Assembly (NCBI RefSeq): GCF_021246465.1
Contig: NZ_JAHRHK010000019.1
Coordinates: 10,650-51,692 of the forward strand
Length of the DNA stretch: 41,043 nucleotides
From: Nocardioides sp. R-C-SC26
Lineage (GTDB): Bacteria; Actinomycetota; Actinomycetes; Propionibacteriales; Nocardioidaceae
Reading direction: 5' to 3'
The notes beneath the pieces are model-generated. The model was not told the DNA's origin and made no database searches. It worked only from the letters and a program-made list of their open reading frames with translations. Positions 11,159 to 18,852 of the stretch are shown piece after piece (position 1 is the first letter of the stretch; the number at the start of each line of letters is the position of its first letter). The translations under genes were made by a program, and so were the position numbers.

Positions 11159-12345
11159 GTGTCGCAGCGGACGAGAGCGTCTTCTCCGACCTGATCGGCC
11201 AGTCCCACGCCGTCGCACTGCTGCGGCGCGCCGCCGCCGGCCAGGGCATGAGCCACGCGTGGCTGTTCACCGGTCCACCGGGCTCTGGACGGTCCAACGC
11301 CGCCGTCGCCTTCGCCGCCGCGCTGCAGTGCGCCACGCCTGCCGGCTCCGCCGAAGGTGGCGCGCCCGGGCCTGGATGCGGGCGTTGCCACGACTGCCGT
11401 ACGGCCATGGCCGGCAGCCACGCCGACATAGCCCGCGTGCGCACCGAGAAGCTCTCGATCGGTGTCGACGAGGTCCGCGACCTGGTGCGGCGCTCGGCGC
11501 TGGCGCCGTCCGGACCACGCTGGCAGATCCTGATCGTCGAGGACGCCGACCGGCTCACCGAGCAGGCCTGCAACGCGCTGCTCAAGGCGATCGAGGAGCC
11601 CACGCCGCGCACGATCTGGATGCTCTGCGCGCCGAGCGTCGAAGACGTCCTACCGACGATCCGTTCGCGGTGTCGCCAGCTCACCCTGACCACACCGGCC
11701 GCCGAGCAGATCGCCGGCTACCTGGTGCGCCACGACGGCGTCGCGGCGGCGCTGGCCACCTACGCCGCCTACGCCAGCCAGGGCCACATCGGGCGAGCCA
11801 GGGCCCTGGCCCGCGACGAGTCGACCCGCAACCGCCGCCGCGAGATCGTCGCCGTGCCGGCGCGACTGCGCTCCCTGGGTGCGTGCATGCACGCCGCCAC
11901 CCAACTCGCCGACATGGCGAAGGAGGAGGCGGACGCGATCACCACCGAGCTCGACGCGCGCGAGAAGTCCGAGCTCGACGCGGGCTACGGCGTCGTCGAA
12001 CGGGGTCGCCGCCCCCGCGAGTATGCGCCGGCGCTCGCGGCCCTGGAACGTGCGCAGAAGACGCGCGCCAAGCGGCGCCAGCTCGACGTCGTCGACCGCG
12101 GGCTCATGGATCTCGTCTCGGTCTACCGCGACGCCATCGCCGTCGCGCTGGGTGCGCCGGGCCGGCTGATCAACGAGGAGGCGCGCGCCGACGTCGAGAT
12201 GCTGGTCGAGAACTCCACCCCGGAGCTGAACCTGCGGCGGATCGAGGCGATCTTCGAGGCCAGAGAGCAGATGTTGGAGTTCAACGTGCCGATGGCTTTG
12301 GCGTTGGAAGCCATGATGGTCGCGCTGGTCGTGCCTCGCAGTTGA
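11155..12345 (+). CDS. holB: DNA polymerase III subunit delta-prime
   Basis: 396 aa. Part of the clamp loader that places the beta clamp on DNA. AAA+ fold with P-loop region GPPGSGRSN at residues 40-48, where the usual Lys is Arg. A zinc module uses Cys at 59, 75, 78 and 81 (GCGRCHDC). LIVEDADRLTEQACNALLKAIEEP supplies Walker B and the neighbouring conserved segment. The Arg at the P-loop Lys position suggests weak or no ATP hydrolysis, in keeping with the stator-like role of delta-prime (known for the family). The C-terminal 150 residues are helical. Translationally coupled to tmk by the ATGA overlap. Confidence 0.95.
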   Translation: MSVAADESVFSDLIGQSHAVALLRRAAAGQGMSHAWLFTGPPGSGRSNAAVAFAAALQCATPAGSAEGGAPGPGCGRCHDCRTAMAGSHADIARVRTEKLSIGVDEVRDLVRRSALAPSGPRWQILIVEDADRLTEQACNALLKAIEEPTPRTIWMLCAPSVEDVLPTIRSRCRQLTLTTPAAEQIAGYLVRHDGVAAALATYAAYASQGHIGRARALARDESTRNRRREIVAVPARLRSLGACMHAATQLADMAKEEADAITTELDAREKSELDAGYGVVERGRRPREYAPALAALERAQKTRAKRRQLDVVDRGLMDLVSVYRDAIAVALGAPGRLINEEARADVEMLVENSTPELNLRRIEAIFEAREQMLEFNVPMALALEAMMVALVVPRS

Positions 12346-12378
12346 AGGAGTCCGTGTGATCGACGCCGTGGTCGAGCC

Positions 12379-13947
12379 GTGAAGCGACAGATGACGTGGA
12401 TCGTCATCGGGGTGCTGGTGATGGCGCTCGGCGTCGGCGGCGGCACGCTCGCCGCGTTCGTCCTCACCGACGACGACGCCGGGCCGCGGGCCGACGATCG
12501 TGAGTCGATGCCGCAGGGCGCCGAGGCGACCGGCGATCCGGTGAACGTGCCGCGCCGACTCACCGGCTTCTACGACCAGCTCGTCGACTGGACTCCCTGC
12601 GACGCCGTCGAGTGCGGCACCCTCGAGGTACCGGTCGACTACACCGATCCGGACGGCGCAGTCGTCGCGATCGCCCTGAAGCGGCTGCCCGCCGCCGAGC
12701 CCGATGAGCGCGTCGGCACCCTGGTGGTCAACCCCGGTGGCCCGGGAGTCGGCGGCACGACCATGGTCGACCAGGCCGGCTCCTACTTCCCGCAGAACTT
12801 GCGCGACCACTACGACATCGTCGGATTCGATCCCCGCGGCACGGGCGCCTCCGACCCGATCGACTGCGTCTCCGACGACCAGCTCGACTCCTACCTGGCC
12901 GCCGACCCGGTTCCCGACTCGCCCGAGGAGCTCGCCGGGCTGATGGGCGAGATGCAGACGTTCTTCGCCGGCTGCGTCGCCAACAGCGACGCTCTGATCG
13001 GCCACGTCACCACGGTGGAGGTCGCGCGCGATCTCGACGTCCTGCGCGGGGCTCTGCGCGAGGACGCGCTGGACTACCTGGGTTTCTCCTACGGGACGAC
13101 CCTCGGCTCGACCTACGCCTCGCTGTTCCCGGAGAACGTGGGCCGGTTCGTGCTCGACGGCGCGACGAACCCGAAGCTGGGCCGGGTGGAGGACTCGCTG
13201 AGTCAGGCCGCCGGGTTCCAGCGGGCGCTGGAGTCCTACGTCCAGCACTGCGTGGACGGCGGTGGGTGCTTCCTCGGCGACGACGTCGAGTCCGGTCTCG
13301 CCACCATCAGCGGCCTCCTCGACGGGCTCACGACCCAGCCGCTCTCGACCATGCTCGGGCGCGAGCTCACCGTCGGCAACGCCTTCTACGGCATCGTCGC
13401 GCCGCTCTACAACGAGAAGAACTGGGTCTATCTCGACCAGGGTCTGCGCACGGCGATCGGCGGGGACGGCACTGTGCTGCTGACCCTCGCGGACTCCTAC
13501 TCCCAGCGCGACACCTTCTCCGGTGGCTTCCAGAGCAACCTGATCGAGGCCAACATCGCGATCAGCTGCCTCGACGACCCGACGTCGGTGCAGCCCGATG
13601 AGATCGCGGATCTCCTCCCGCGCTTCGACGATGCGTCGCCGACCTTCGGTCGGGTCTTCGCCTGGGGCCTGCTCGGGTGCGCCGGCATCGAGGTCGCGGC
13701 CACGGAGGAGGCCCCGGCGATCAAGGCGGCCGGCGCCGCGCCGATCCTGGTCATCGGCACCACCCGCGACCCCGCCACGCCCTACGAGGAGGCCGTGGCC
13801 CTGGCACAGCAGCTCGACTCCGGGGTCCTCCTCAGCCGCGACGGCGACGGTCACACCGCCTACAACCAGGGCAACCCCTGCATCGACGCGGCCGTCGAGG
13901 CATTCCTGATCGACGACGTGGTGCCCGACGACGGCACGGAGTGCTGA
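12379..13947 (+). CDS. exported alpha/beta hydrolase, tripeptidyl aminopeptidase-like (SlpD/SlpE type)
   Basis: 522 aa from the GTG at 12379; an ATG at 12391 would work equally well. An N-terminal hydrophobic segment (about residues 6-29) acts as a signal peptide or membrane anchor, then a short acidic linker. Family signatures: NPGGPGVGG (118-126, oxyanion region), DPRGTG (151-156), nucleophile Ser237 in GFSYGT, D464 in TRDPATPY and H492 in GDGHTAY. This is the actinobacterial extracellular tripeptidyl aminopeptidase/proline iminopeptidase-like family (S33). Several Cys pairs fit an exported protein. It follows holB by 33 bp and may be read from the tmk promoter. Transcription probably ends in the repeat array downstream. 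Confidence 0.88.
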   Translation: MKRQMTWIVIGVLVMALGVGGGTLAAFVLTDDDAGPRADDRESMPQGAEATGDPVNVPRRLTGFYDQLVDWTPCDAVECGTLEVPVDYTDPDGAVVAIALKRLPAAEPDERVGTLVVNPGGPGVGGTTMVDQAGSYFPQNLRDHYDIVGFDPRGTGASDPIDCVSDDQLDSYLAADPVPDSPEELAGLMGEMQTFFAGCVANSDALIGHVTTVEVARDLDVLRGALREDALDYLGFSYGTTLGSTYASLFPENVGRFVLDGATNPKLGRVEDSLSQAAGFQRALESYVQHCVDGGGCFLGDDVESGLATISGLLDGLTTQPLSTMLGRELTVGNAFYGIVAPLYNEKNWVYLDQGLRTAIGGDGTVLLTLADSYSQRDTFSGGFQSNLIEANIAISCLDDPTSVQPDEIADLLPRFDDASPTFGRVFAWGLLGCAGIEVAATEEAPAIKAAGAAPILVIGTTRDPATPYEEAVALAQQLDSGVLLSRDGDGHTAYNQGNPCIDAAVEAFLIDDVVPDDGTEC

Positions 13948-13987
13948 CGTAGGACGACGGCCGAGGGTCTCGAAACCCCGTTCCTCC

Positions 13988-14371
13988 GGTGGTCGAGCCT
14001 GTCGAGACCGTCACCCCATCTCGGCACGCTCGATGACCCACCCGGTGGTCGAGCCTGTCGAGACCCTCACCCCATCTCGACACGCTCGATGACCGACCCG
14101 GTGGTCGAGCCTGTCGAGACCCTCACCCCATCTCGGCACGCTCGATGACCGACCCGGTGGTCGAGCCTGTCGAGACCGTCACCCCATCTCGGCACGCTCG
14201 ATGACCGACCCGGTGGTCGAGCCTGTCGAGACCGTCACCCCATCTCGGCACGCTCGATGACCGACCCGGTGGTCGAGCCTGTCGAGACCCTCACCCCATC
14301 TCGGCACGCTCGATGACCGACCCGGTGGTCGAGCCTGTCGAGACCCTCACCACCGGTGGTCGAGCGTGTCG
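13988..14371. repeat. tandem array of 56-bp hairpin-forming repeats
   Basis: Units begin at 13988, 14044, 14100, 14156, 14212, 14268 and 14324, spaced exactly 56 bp. The first six are complete; the seventh breaks off near 14350 and another partial element starts at 14355. Each unit begins GGTGGTCGAGCCTGTCGAGA. Copies are nearly identical, with a C/G change after GAGACC and single changes in units 1 and 2. The core TCGAGCCTGTCGAGA returns later in the unit in inverted form (TCTCGRCACGCTCGA), so each unit can fold into a stem of about 15 bp with a loop of about 12 nt. The array fills the space between two convergent genes, where it could act as a two-way terminator. The core resembles an interspersed element I associate with Nocardioides-type genomes. 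The rest of 13948-14400 holds degenerate flanks and no gene. Confidence 0.92.
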
Positions 14372-14400
14372 GTTCCTCCGTCACTCGGACTGCGCTCGGA

Positions 14401-15369
14401 TCAGACCACGCGGCCGAACCAGCGGATGGAGAGACCGGCAGCGAGGAGTCCCAGCAGCAGGGCGACCGCGACGGCGTAGGAGGTGACGTCGCGCGGCTCG
14501 GTGCGGAAGCCGATGGCGGACTGGATGTCGCCGTAGACCTCCTTCAGCTCCGATGCCGACTCCGCCGCGTAGCTCTCGCCACCGGTGGCGGAGGCGAAGG
14601 AGTCCAGCGACGCCTCGTCGACGGGCACGGGCACGAGCTGGCCCTCCACCATCACGGTGCCGTCGGGCGTGCCGTAGGCGATCGTGGAGACCGGCACGCC
14701 GTCCTCCACGGCCGCGGTGGCGGCCTGGTCGAGGCTGCTGCCGACGGTGTTGGTGCCGTCGCTGAGCAGCACGACGTGCGCGGGCACCTGCTCCTGGTCC
14801 TCGGCGCCGGACTCCGGTGTGCTCTCGGCGGCGATCGCCTCGATCTGCGCGAGCGAGGTGAGGACGCCGTCGCCGATGGCGGTTCCCTCGGCGAGCTGCA
14901 GCCGGTCGAGCGCGTCGATCGCGCCGGCGTGATCGGTGCTCGGCTTGGCGAGCACCGTGGCCGAGCCGGCGAACTCGACGACACCGACGTTGAAGCCCCC
15001 CGGCAGCCCCTCGATGAAGCTCTTCGCCGCGGCGCGTGCCGCAGTCAGCCGGTCGGGCTCCACATCGGTGGCCTGCATCGAGAGCGAGACGTCGACGACC
15101 ACCATCACCGTCGCGCGCTCGCGCGGCACCTGCCGGTCGACCTGGGGGTGGGCGGCCGCGACGCACATCGTGACGAACGTCAGCGCGAGCAGCAGTGGCG
15201 GCAGGTGGCGGCGCCACTGCGGACGCTCCGCCACCAGCCGGTCGAGCATCGGCAGCGTCGCGAACGTGACGGCGTACCGCCCGCTGCGGCGGCGCTGCAG
15301 CAGGTACAGCAGGGCCAGCACCGCCACCGGGACGAGCAGCCACAGCCAGGACGGCTCGGCGAGTCTCAT
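14401..15369 (-). CDS. VWA domain membrane protein (BatA-like, Rv1481 type)
   Basis: 322 aa. Two N-terminal transmembrane helices (about residues 8-25 and 56-73), a von Willebrand factor A domain (about 85-285) and a C-terminal helix (about 298-317). The MIDAS metal site is DVSLSM (D-x-S-x-S), with the later conserved residues in AEGTAIGDG and LLSDGTNT. Third gene of a moxR-DUF58-VWA operon; its start overlaps the DUF58 stop (ATGA). Such operons, including Rv1479-Rv1481 of Mycobacterium tuberculosis, pair a MoxR AAA+ chaperone with VWA client or adaptor proteins and affect cell-envelope integrity. The role here is inferred from that. Confidence 0.92.
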   Translation of the reverse strand: MRLAEPSWLWLLVPVAVLALLYLLQRRRSGRYAVTFATLPMLDRLVAERPQWRRHLPPLLLALTFVTMCVAAAHPQVDRQVPRERATVMVVVDVSLSMQATDVEPDRLTAARAAAKSFIEGLPGGFNVGVVEFAGSATVLAKPSTDHAGAIDALDRLQLAEGTAIGDGVLTSLAQIEAIAAESTPESGAEDQEQVPAHVVLLSDGTNTVGSSLDQAATAAVEDGVPVSTIAYGTPDGTVMVEGQLVPVPVDEASLDSFASATGGESYAAESASELKEVYGDIQSAIGFRTEPRDVTSYAVAVALLLGLLAAGLSIRWFGRVV

Positions 15370-16358
15370 CGCGTCCCCGGGGTGATCGACGGCGCGGTCC
15401 GTGCGTTCGGCCGGACGGCGGCGCGGTGCAGGTGGCGCGCGAGGTCGCGCACCCAGTCGCGGTCGGTGCGCAGGGTGACGTGCTGGGCGCGAGCCGCGCG
15501 CACGGCCGCCGCGGTCGCCGACCGGTGCTCGGCTGCCGCAGCGGCGTAGCGCTCGCGCAGGCGCCGGTCAGAGGTCGCGACCTCGCGACGACGTCCGCTC
15601 TCGGGGTCGCGCAGGGTGAGCACCCCGACGTCGGGCAGCTCGAGCTCGCGAGGGTCGACGACCTCGACGAGGAGGACCTCGTGGCGCGCGGCGAGTCGGC
15701 GCAGGGGAACCTCCCAGGCGAAGGGACGATCGGTCCTCCCGTCGGCCTCGACGAGGTCGCTGACGACGACGCGGACGCCGGGTCGCGGGTGGCGGGCCGC
15801 CAGCTCGCGGATCGCGCGGGCCAGGTCGGGAGCCTCTGCACGTGGTGGGGCGGGGGTCGGGGCGTCGCCGCCCCGTCGACGCAGTGCGCGTTGGGCCGCA
15901 GCGCGGCAGGGGAGCGGTGCCTCCCAGCGCACCCCGCCGGCGGTGAGGTAGCCGGCGCCGAGCCGGTTGCCGGGGCCTTGGGTGAGGAGCCCGATCGCCG
16001 CCGCCGCCCCCGCCGCGAGGTCGCGCTTCTCCAGCGCCGCGGTGCCGAAGGCCATCGACGGGCTGTCGTCGACCAGCACCCAGGCCTCGAGCTCGTGGGT
16101 GGCCTGGGGGCGCCACACGTGCGGTTCGCCGACGCGCGCGGTGACGTTCCAGTCCATCCGGCGGACGTCGTGCTCACCGGGGCGGTAGCGCACGATCTCC
16201 TCCGGGTCGGTGCCCGACCCGAGCGTCAGGCCGGCCTGCTCACCGTGCAGGCGTCCGGGCAGACGACGTCGGACGGCGAGGTCGAGGGTCGCGAACACCG
16301 TCTCCGGATCGGTGCTGCCCAGAGGTACTGGCTGGGGCACCGGGCCCGTCGGGCCCAC
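15366..16358 (-). CDS. DUF58 domain protein (Rv1480 type)
   Basis: 330 aa from the GTG at 16358 (a second GTG at 16340 is possible). The DUF58 signature is clear: YRPGEHDVRRMDWN at about residues 59-72, then RVGEPHVWRP and LVDDSPSMAFG, a degenerate VWA-like D-x-S-x-S. Mostly soluble, no obvious membrane helix. Middle gene of the moxR operon, and known in that context as a partner of the MoxR ATPase. Its first 133 nt overlap the end of the moxR frame, far more than the usual 4-nt overlap; see the moxR entry for why the moxR tail is probably the anomaly. The overlap with the VWA gene is a normal ATGA. Confidence 0.9.
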   Translation of the reverse strand: MGPTGPVPQPVPLGSTDPETVFATLDLAVRRRLPGRLHGEQAGLTLGSGTDPEEIVRYRPGEHDVRRMDWNVTARVGEPHVWRPQATHELEAWVLVDDSPSMAFGTAALEKRDLAAGAAAAIGLLTQGPGNRLGAGYLTAGGVRWEAPLPCRAAAQRALRRRGGDAPTPAPPRAEAPDLARAIRELAARHPRPGVRVVVSDLVEADGRTDRPFAWEVPLRRLAARHEVLLVEVVDPRELELPDVGVLTLRDPESGRRREVATSDRRLRERYAAAAAEHRSATAAAVRAARAQHVTLRTDRDWVRDLARHLHRAAVRPNARTAPSITPGTR

Positions 16359-17431
16359 GCGGACTGCTCTCGGGTGGCCACGTGCGGCTGGGGGACCGCG
16401 CGCAGCACGTCGGCGACGACGGCGCGGGGGTCGGCGCCGTCCGCGACGGCGTCGAAGGTGAGCAGGAGCCGGTGACTCATCACGTCGCCGGCGATCTCGG
16501 CGACGTCGGAGGGCAGGACGTAGGAGCGGCCGCGCAGCAAGGCGAGCGCCCGGCCGGCCGCGAGCATGCCGAGCGAGGCACGCGGACTGACACCGAGCTC
16601 GATGACGCCGGCCAGGTGCGGCAGGCCGTAGCGGGCGGGATCGCGGGTCGCGACGGTCAGGTTCACCAGGTACGACATCACCGAGTGGTGCACGAACACG
16701 CGGTCGGCGACGCCTTGCAGGGTGACGACGTCCTCCGGCGTGAGCAGTCGCTGCGCCCGCGGCGGGTCGACCGACATCCGGTGCAGGATCTCGAACTCCT
16801 CCTGCCCGGTCGGGTAGGGCACGTCCACCTTCAGCAGGAAGCGGTCGCGCTGAGCCTCAGGCAGCCGGTAGACGCCCTCGGACTCGACCGGGTTCTGGGT
16901 GGCGAGTACCAGGAACGGGTCGGGCAGTCGGTGGCTGGTGCCGGCGATGCTGACCTGCTTCTCCGCCATCGCCTCGAGCAGCGCGGACTGCACCTTGGCG
17001 GGCGCACGGTTGATCTCGTCGGCGAGCACGAGGTTGGCGAAGATCGGGCCGCGCTCGACCTCGAACGACTCGTGGCTGGCTCGCCAGACCCGGGTGCCGG
17101 TGATGTCGCCGGGCATCAGGTCGGGGGTGAACTGCAGCCGCGCGAAGCTGCCGCCCACGACGTCGGCGAGCGTGCGCACGGCCAGCGTCTTCGCCACACC
17201 GGGCACGCCCTCGAGCAGCAGGTGACCGCGCGCCAGCAGGCCGACCAGCATCCGCTCGACCATCGCGTCCTGGCCGACGACGACCTTCTTGACCTCGATG
17301 AGCGCCCGCTCCAGCACCTGGGCCGCCTCGGCGATCCGCGCCTCGGCGGCGACGGCGTCCTCGGGCGCGTCGGTGCCGACGACGTCGGACGCGGCAGCGG
17401 GCGGGGACGAGTCGTGCGTCATGGCGTCCAC
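16226..17431 (-). CDS. moxR: MoxR family AAA+ ATPase, with read-through C-terminal tail
   Basis: 401 aa (GTG at 17431; ATG at 17422 equally good). P-loop GVPGVAKT, Walker B LVLADEINRAP, sensor 1 ATQNPVESEG and EAQRDRF (arginine-finger region) are all intact, then a C-terminal helical lid. MoxR ATPases act as chaperones for VWA-type proteins. First gene of the moxR-DUF58-VWA operon. Odd: the family-like sequence ends around VPQPHVATREQSA, after which 43 residues (WARRARCPSQ onward, Arg/Cys/Ser/Pro-rich) are encoded out of frame over the DUF58 N-terminus. The first extra codon is TGG (plus 16355-16357), directly overlapping the DUF58 GTG. A TGA there would give a classic GTGA junction, so a lost stop codon or base error is likely. 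Confidence 0.9.
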   Translation of the reverse strand: MDAMTHDSSPPAAASDVVGTDAPEDAVAAEARIAEAAQVLERALIEVKKVVVGQDAMVERMLVGLLARGHLLLEGVPGVAKTLAVRTLADVVGGSFARLQFTPDLMPGDITGTRVWRASHESFEVERGPIFANLVLADEINRAPAKVQSALLEAMAEKQVSIAGTSHRLPDPFLVLATQNPVESEGVYRLPEAQRDRFLLKVDVPYPTGQEEFEILHRMSVDPPRAQRLLTPEDVVTLQGVADRVFVHHSVMSYLVNLTVATRDPARYGLPHLAGVIELGVSPRASLGMLAAGRALALLRGRSYVLPSDVAEIAGDVMSHRLLLTFDAVADGADPRAVVADVLRAVPQPHVATREQSAWARRARCPSQYLWAAPIRRRCSRPSTSPSDVVCPDACTVSRPA

Positions 17432-17498
17432 AGTGGCAGAAGATGCCCAACGCAGGCTGAGAGCGGAGCAAGATCCGTGGGCCGCCGCGGCCGGAGGG

Positions 17499-18005
17499 TC
17501 AGCGGCCCTCGCGGGGGATCGCCATCCAGTCCGACCAGGTCAGGTCGCGTCCGACGTACCGCGGCGCCTTCAAGGGCCAGACGTCGCTGATCCATCGTGG
17601 GACGAAGGCATCCAGCGCGGCCTCGACGTCGGTGCCCAGGTACTCCTCGCGCACCCACCAGGAGATGTCGGCGTCCGCGCCGGCCTTGTCGGTCGGATCG
17701 ATGTACACGCACCCGATCAACTCGGTCTCGTCGGCGTCGAAGAGGGCGTAGTTGAAGGAGAGGTGGGCCTGCGCCTCGTCCCAGTGGTGCTGCAGGTCGG
17801 CGCGGTCCTGGTCGGCTGTCATCGACGCGGGCGGCCACCCCCAGGCAGCCCCGTAGATCGACCACAGCCGCTCCCGCGATCCCATCACGGCGGGCATGTC
17901 GAGGTCGGTGTCGTCGGGATGGATCGGGCGCAGGTGGTGGCCGGTCGGAAGTGGGACGACGGTGGGGTGCCGCCAGTCGGCGGGTAGCCAGGGGTGGGTC
18001 GTCAT
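17499..18005 (-). CDS. GNAT-like acetyltransferase
   Basis: 168 aa from the ATG at 18005, which has a GGAGGA ribosome binding site; the longer open frame upstream is Arg-rich non-family sequence. The order of elements fits a small GNAT protein: an N-terminal strand with LRPIHPDD, a helical part, then the central strands in FNYALFDADETELIGCVYIDP and a WWVREEYLG...EAALDAFVPRW segment where the acetyl-CoA loop and following helix are expected. The Q/RxxGxG/A motif is not well conserved, so substrate and even activity are open. Lies between the moxR operon and the divergent SARP-type promoter of 18152, and has no CAAG repeats at the matching position on its own strand. Confidence 0.75.
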   Translation of the reverse strand: MTTHPWLPADWRHPTVVPLPTGHHLRPIHPDDTDLDMPAVMGSRERLWSIYGAAWGWPPASMTADQDRADLQHHWDEAQAHLSFNYALFDADETELIGCVYIDPTDKAGADADISWWVREEYLGTDVEAALDAFVPRWISDVWPLKAPRYVGRDLTWSDWMAIPREGR

Positions 18006-18103
18006 GGTGGTCCTCCTGAGAGTGAGCGGTCGATGCGGCGACCTTCGGGGCACCGGCTTGCGGCCGGCTGAACGGACCGACCGTGTGCGCACAGCATCGG
18101 CCA

Positions 18104-18145
18104 CAAGCGGCCCGCAACCGAGCCGCAAGGACGTGCGCCGACGGT
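18104..18145 (+). promoter_or_regulatory. putative SARP operator and -10 of the six-TM gene
   Basis: Direct repeats CAAG, CAAC, CAAG begin at 18104, 18115 and 18126, exactly 11 bp apart. GACGGT (xAxxxT) at 18140-18145 serves as -10, 7 bp after the last heptamer and 6 nt before the ATG at 18152. The last repeat is 26 bp before the ATG, the same as at 21278 and 24645. Heptamer repeats at 11-bp spacing next to the -10 are the known layout of SARP binding sites; binding by the nearby regulator is inferred. Confidence 0.65.
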
Positions 18146-18151
18146 GTCGCC

Positions 18152-18838
18152 ATGTCCACGACAACCCTGTATCGACTCAGTGCCTGGTGCCTCATCGGCT
18201 CCTTCGTCCTCAGCCTGGCCGGCGGCCTCGCCCACCCGGTCGTCGACGGCGACGCCCACTCGGTGGATTCGCTGCTCGCTGGCCGCACCCCCGGTGCCCA
18301 GTACCTGATCTACGCCGGCGCCGTTCTCCTCATGCTCGGCCTGCCCGGTGGCTACCTCTTCCTGCGCGACCGGGTCGGCAGGCTCGGCTTCGTCGGCTTC
18401 GCGGGCTACATGCTCGGCAACGCGCTCAGCGCGATGTCGCACCTCGTGGTCGAGGGCTTCGTCGCCCCGACCGTGGCCGCCGACCCCGACGGTCGACACC
18501 TGATCGGCGAGAACAGCGAGATCATCGACGCGACTCCGTTCGTGACCCTGCAGGTCGTCGGGGGTCTGGTGTTCGTCCTCAGCATGATCCTGATCGCGAT
18601 CGCCCTTCTTCGCGCGCCGGGTTTCCCCCGTCCGGTCGCCGCACTGCTCCTCCTGGGCGCCCTGGCGCTGATGACGCCGATCCCCGAGCACGCCGTGCTC
18701 AGCGGCGTCCTCGTCGAGGTGCCCCGAGGTCTCACCGTCGCGACCCTCGGCCTCCTGATCCTGCGCCGGGCGCGCCCGGGCGAGACGGCACCCGACTCCC
18801 TCGCCTCCACCGACCCCACGGCCGTCCGGTCGTCCTGA
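18152..18838 (+). CDS. six-TM membrane protein, unknown function
   Basis: 228 aa from the ATG at 18152. About six hydrophobic segments (near residues 8-28, 52-72, 82-104, 138-160, 166-180 and 195-210), joined by short loops with several Asp/His residues (HPVVDGDAHSVD; a longer loop after VVEGF). No family recognised; not a transporter with known motifs. No Shine-Dalgarno sequence precedes the ATG, and a -10-like GACGGT ends 6 nt before it, so the message looks leaderless. CAAG repeats upstream place it under the SARP-type regulator encoded at 21278. The RCC1-type secreted gene starts 14 nt after its stop and is probably in the same operon. Confidence 0.82.
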   Translation: MSTTTLYRLSAWCLIGSFVLSLAGGLAHPVVDGDAHSVDSLLAGRTPGAQYLIYAGAVLLMLGLPGGYLFLRDRVGRLGFVGFAGYMLGNALSAMSHLVVEGFVAPTVAADPDGRHLIGENSEIIDATPFVTLQVVGGLVFVLSMILIAIALLRAPGFPRPVAALLLLGALALMTPIPEHAVLSGVLVEVPRGLTVATLGLLILRRARPGETAPDSLASTDPTAVRSS

Positions 18839-18852
18839 AAGGAGCTCTCCCC

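Noticed and set aside
13988..14371. CRISPR array
   Set aside because: The 56-bp period contains no unique spacers; the whole unit repeats almost unchanged, and no cas genes are nearby.
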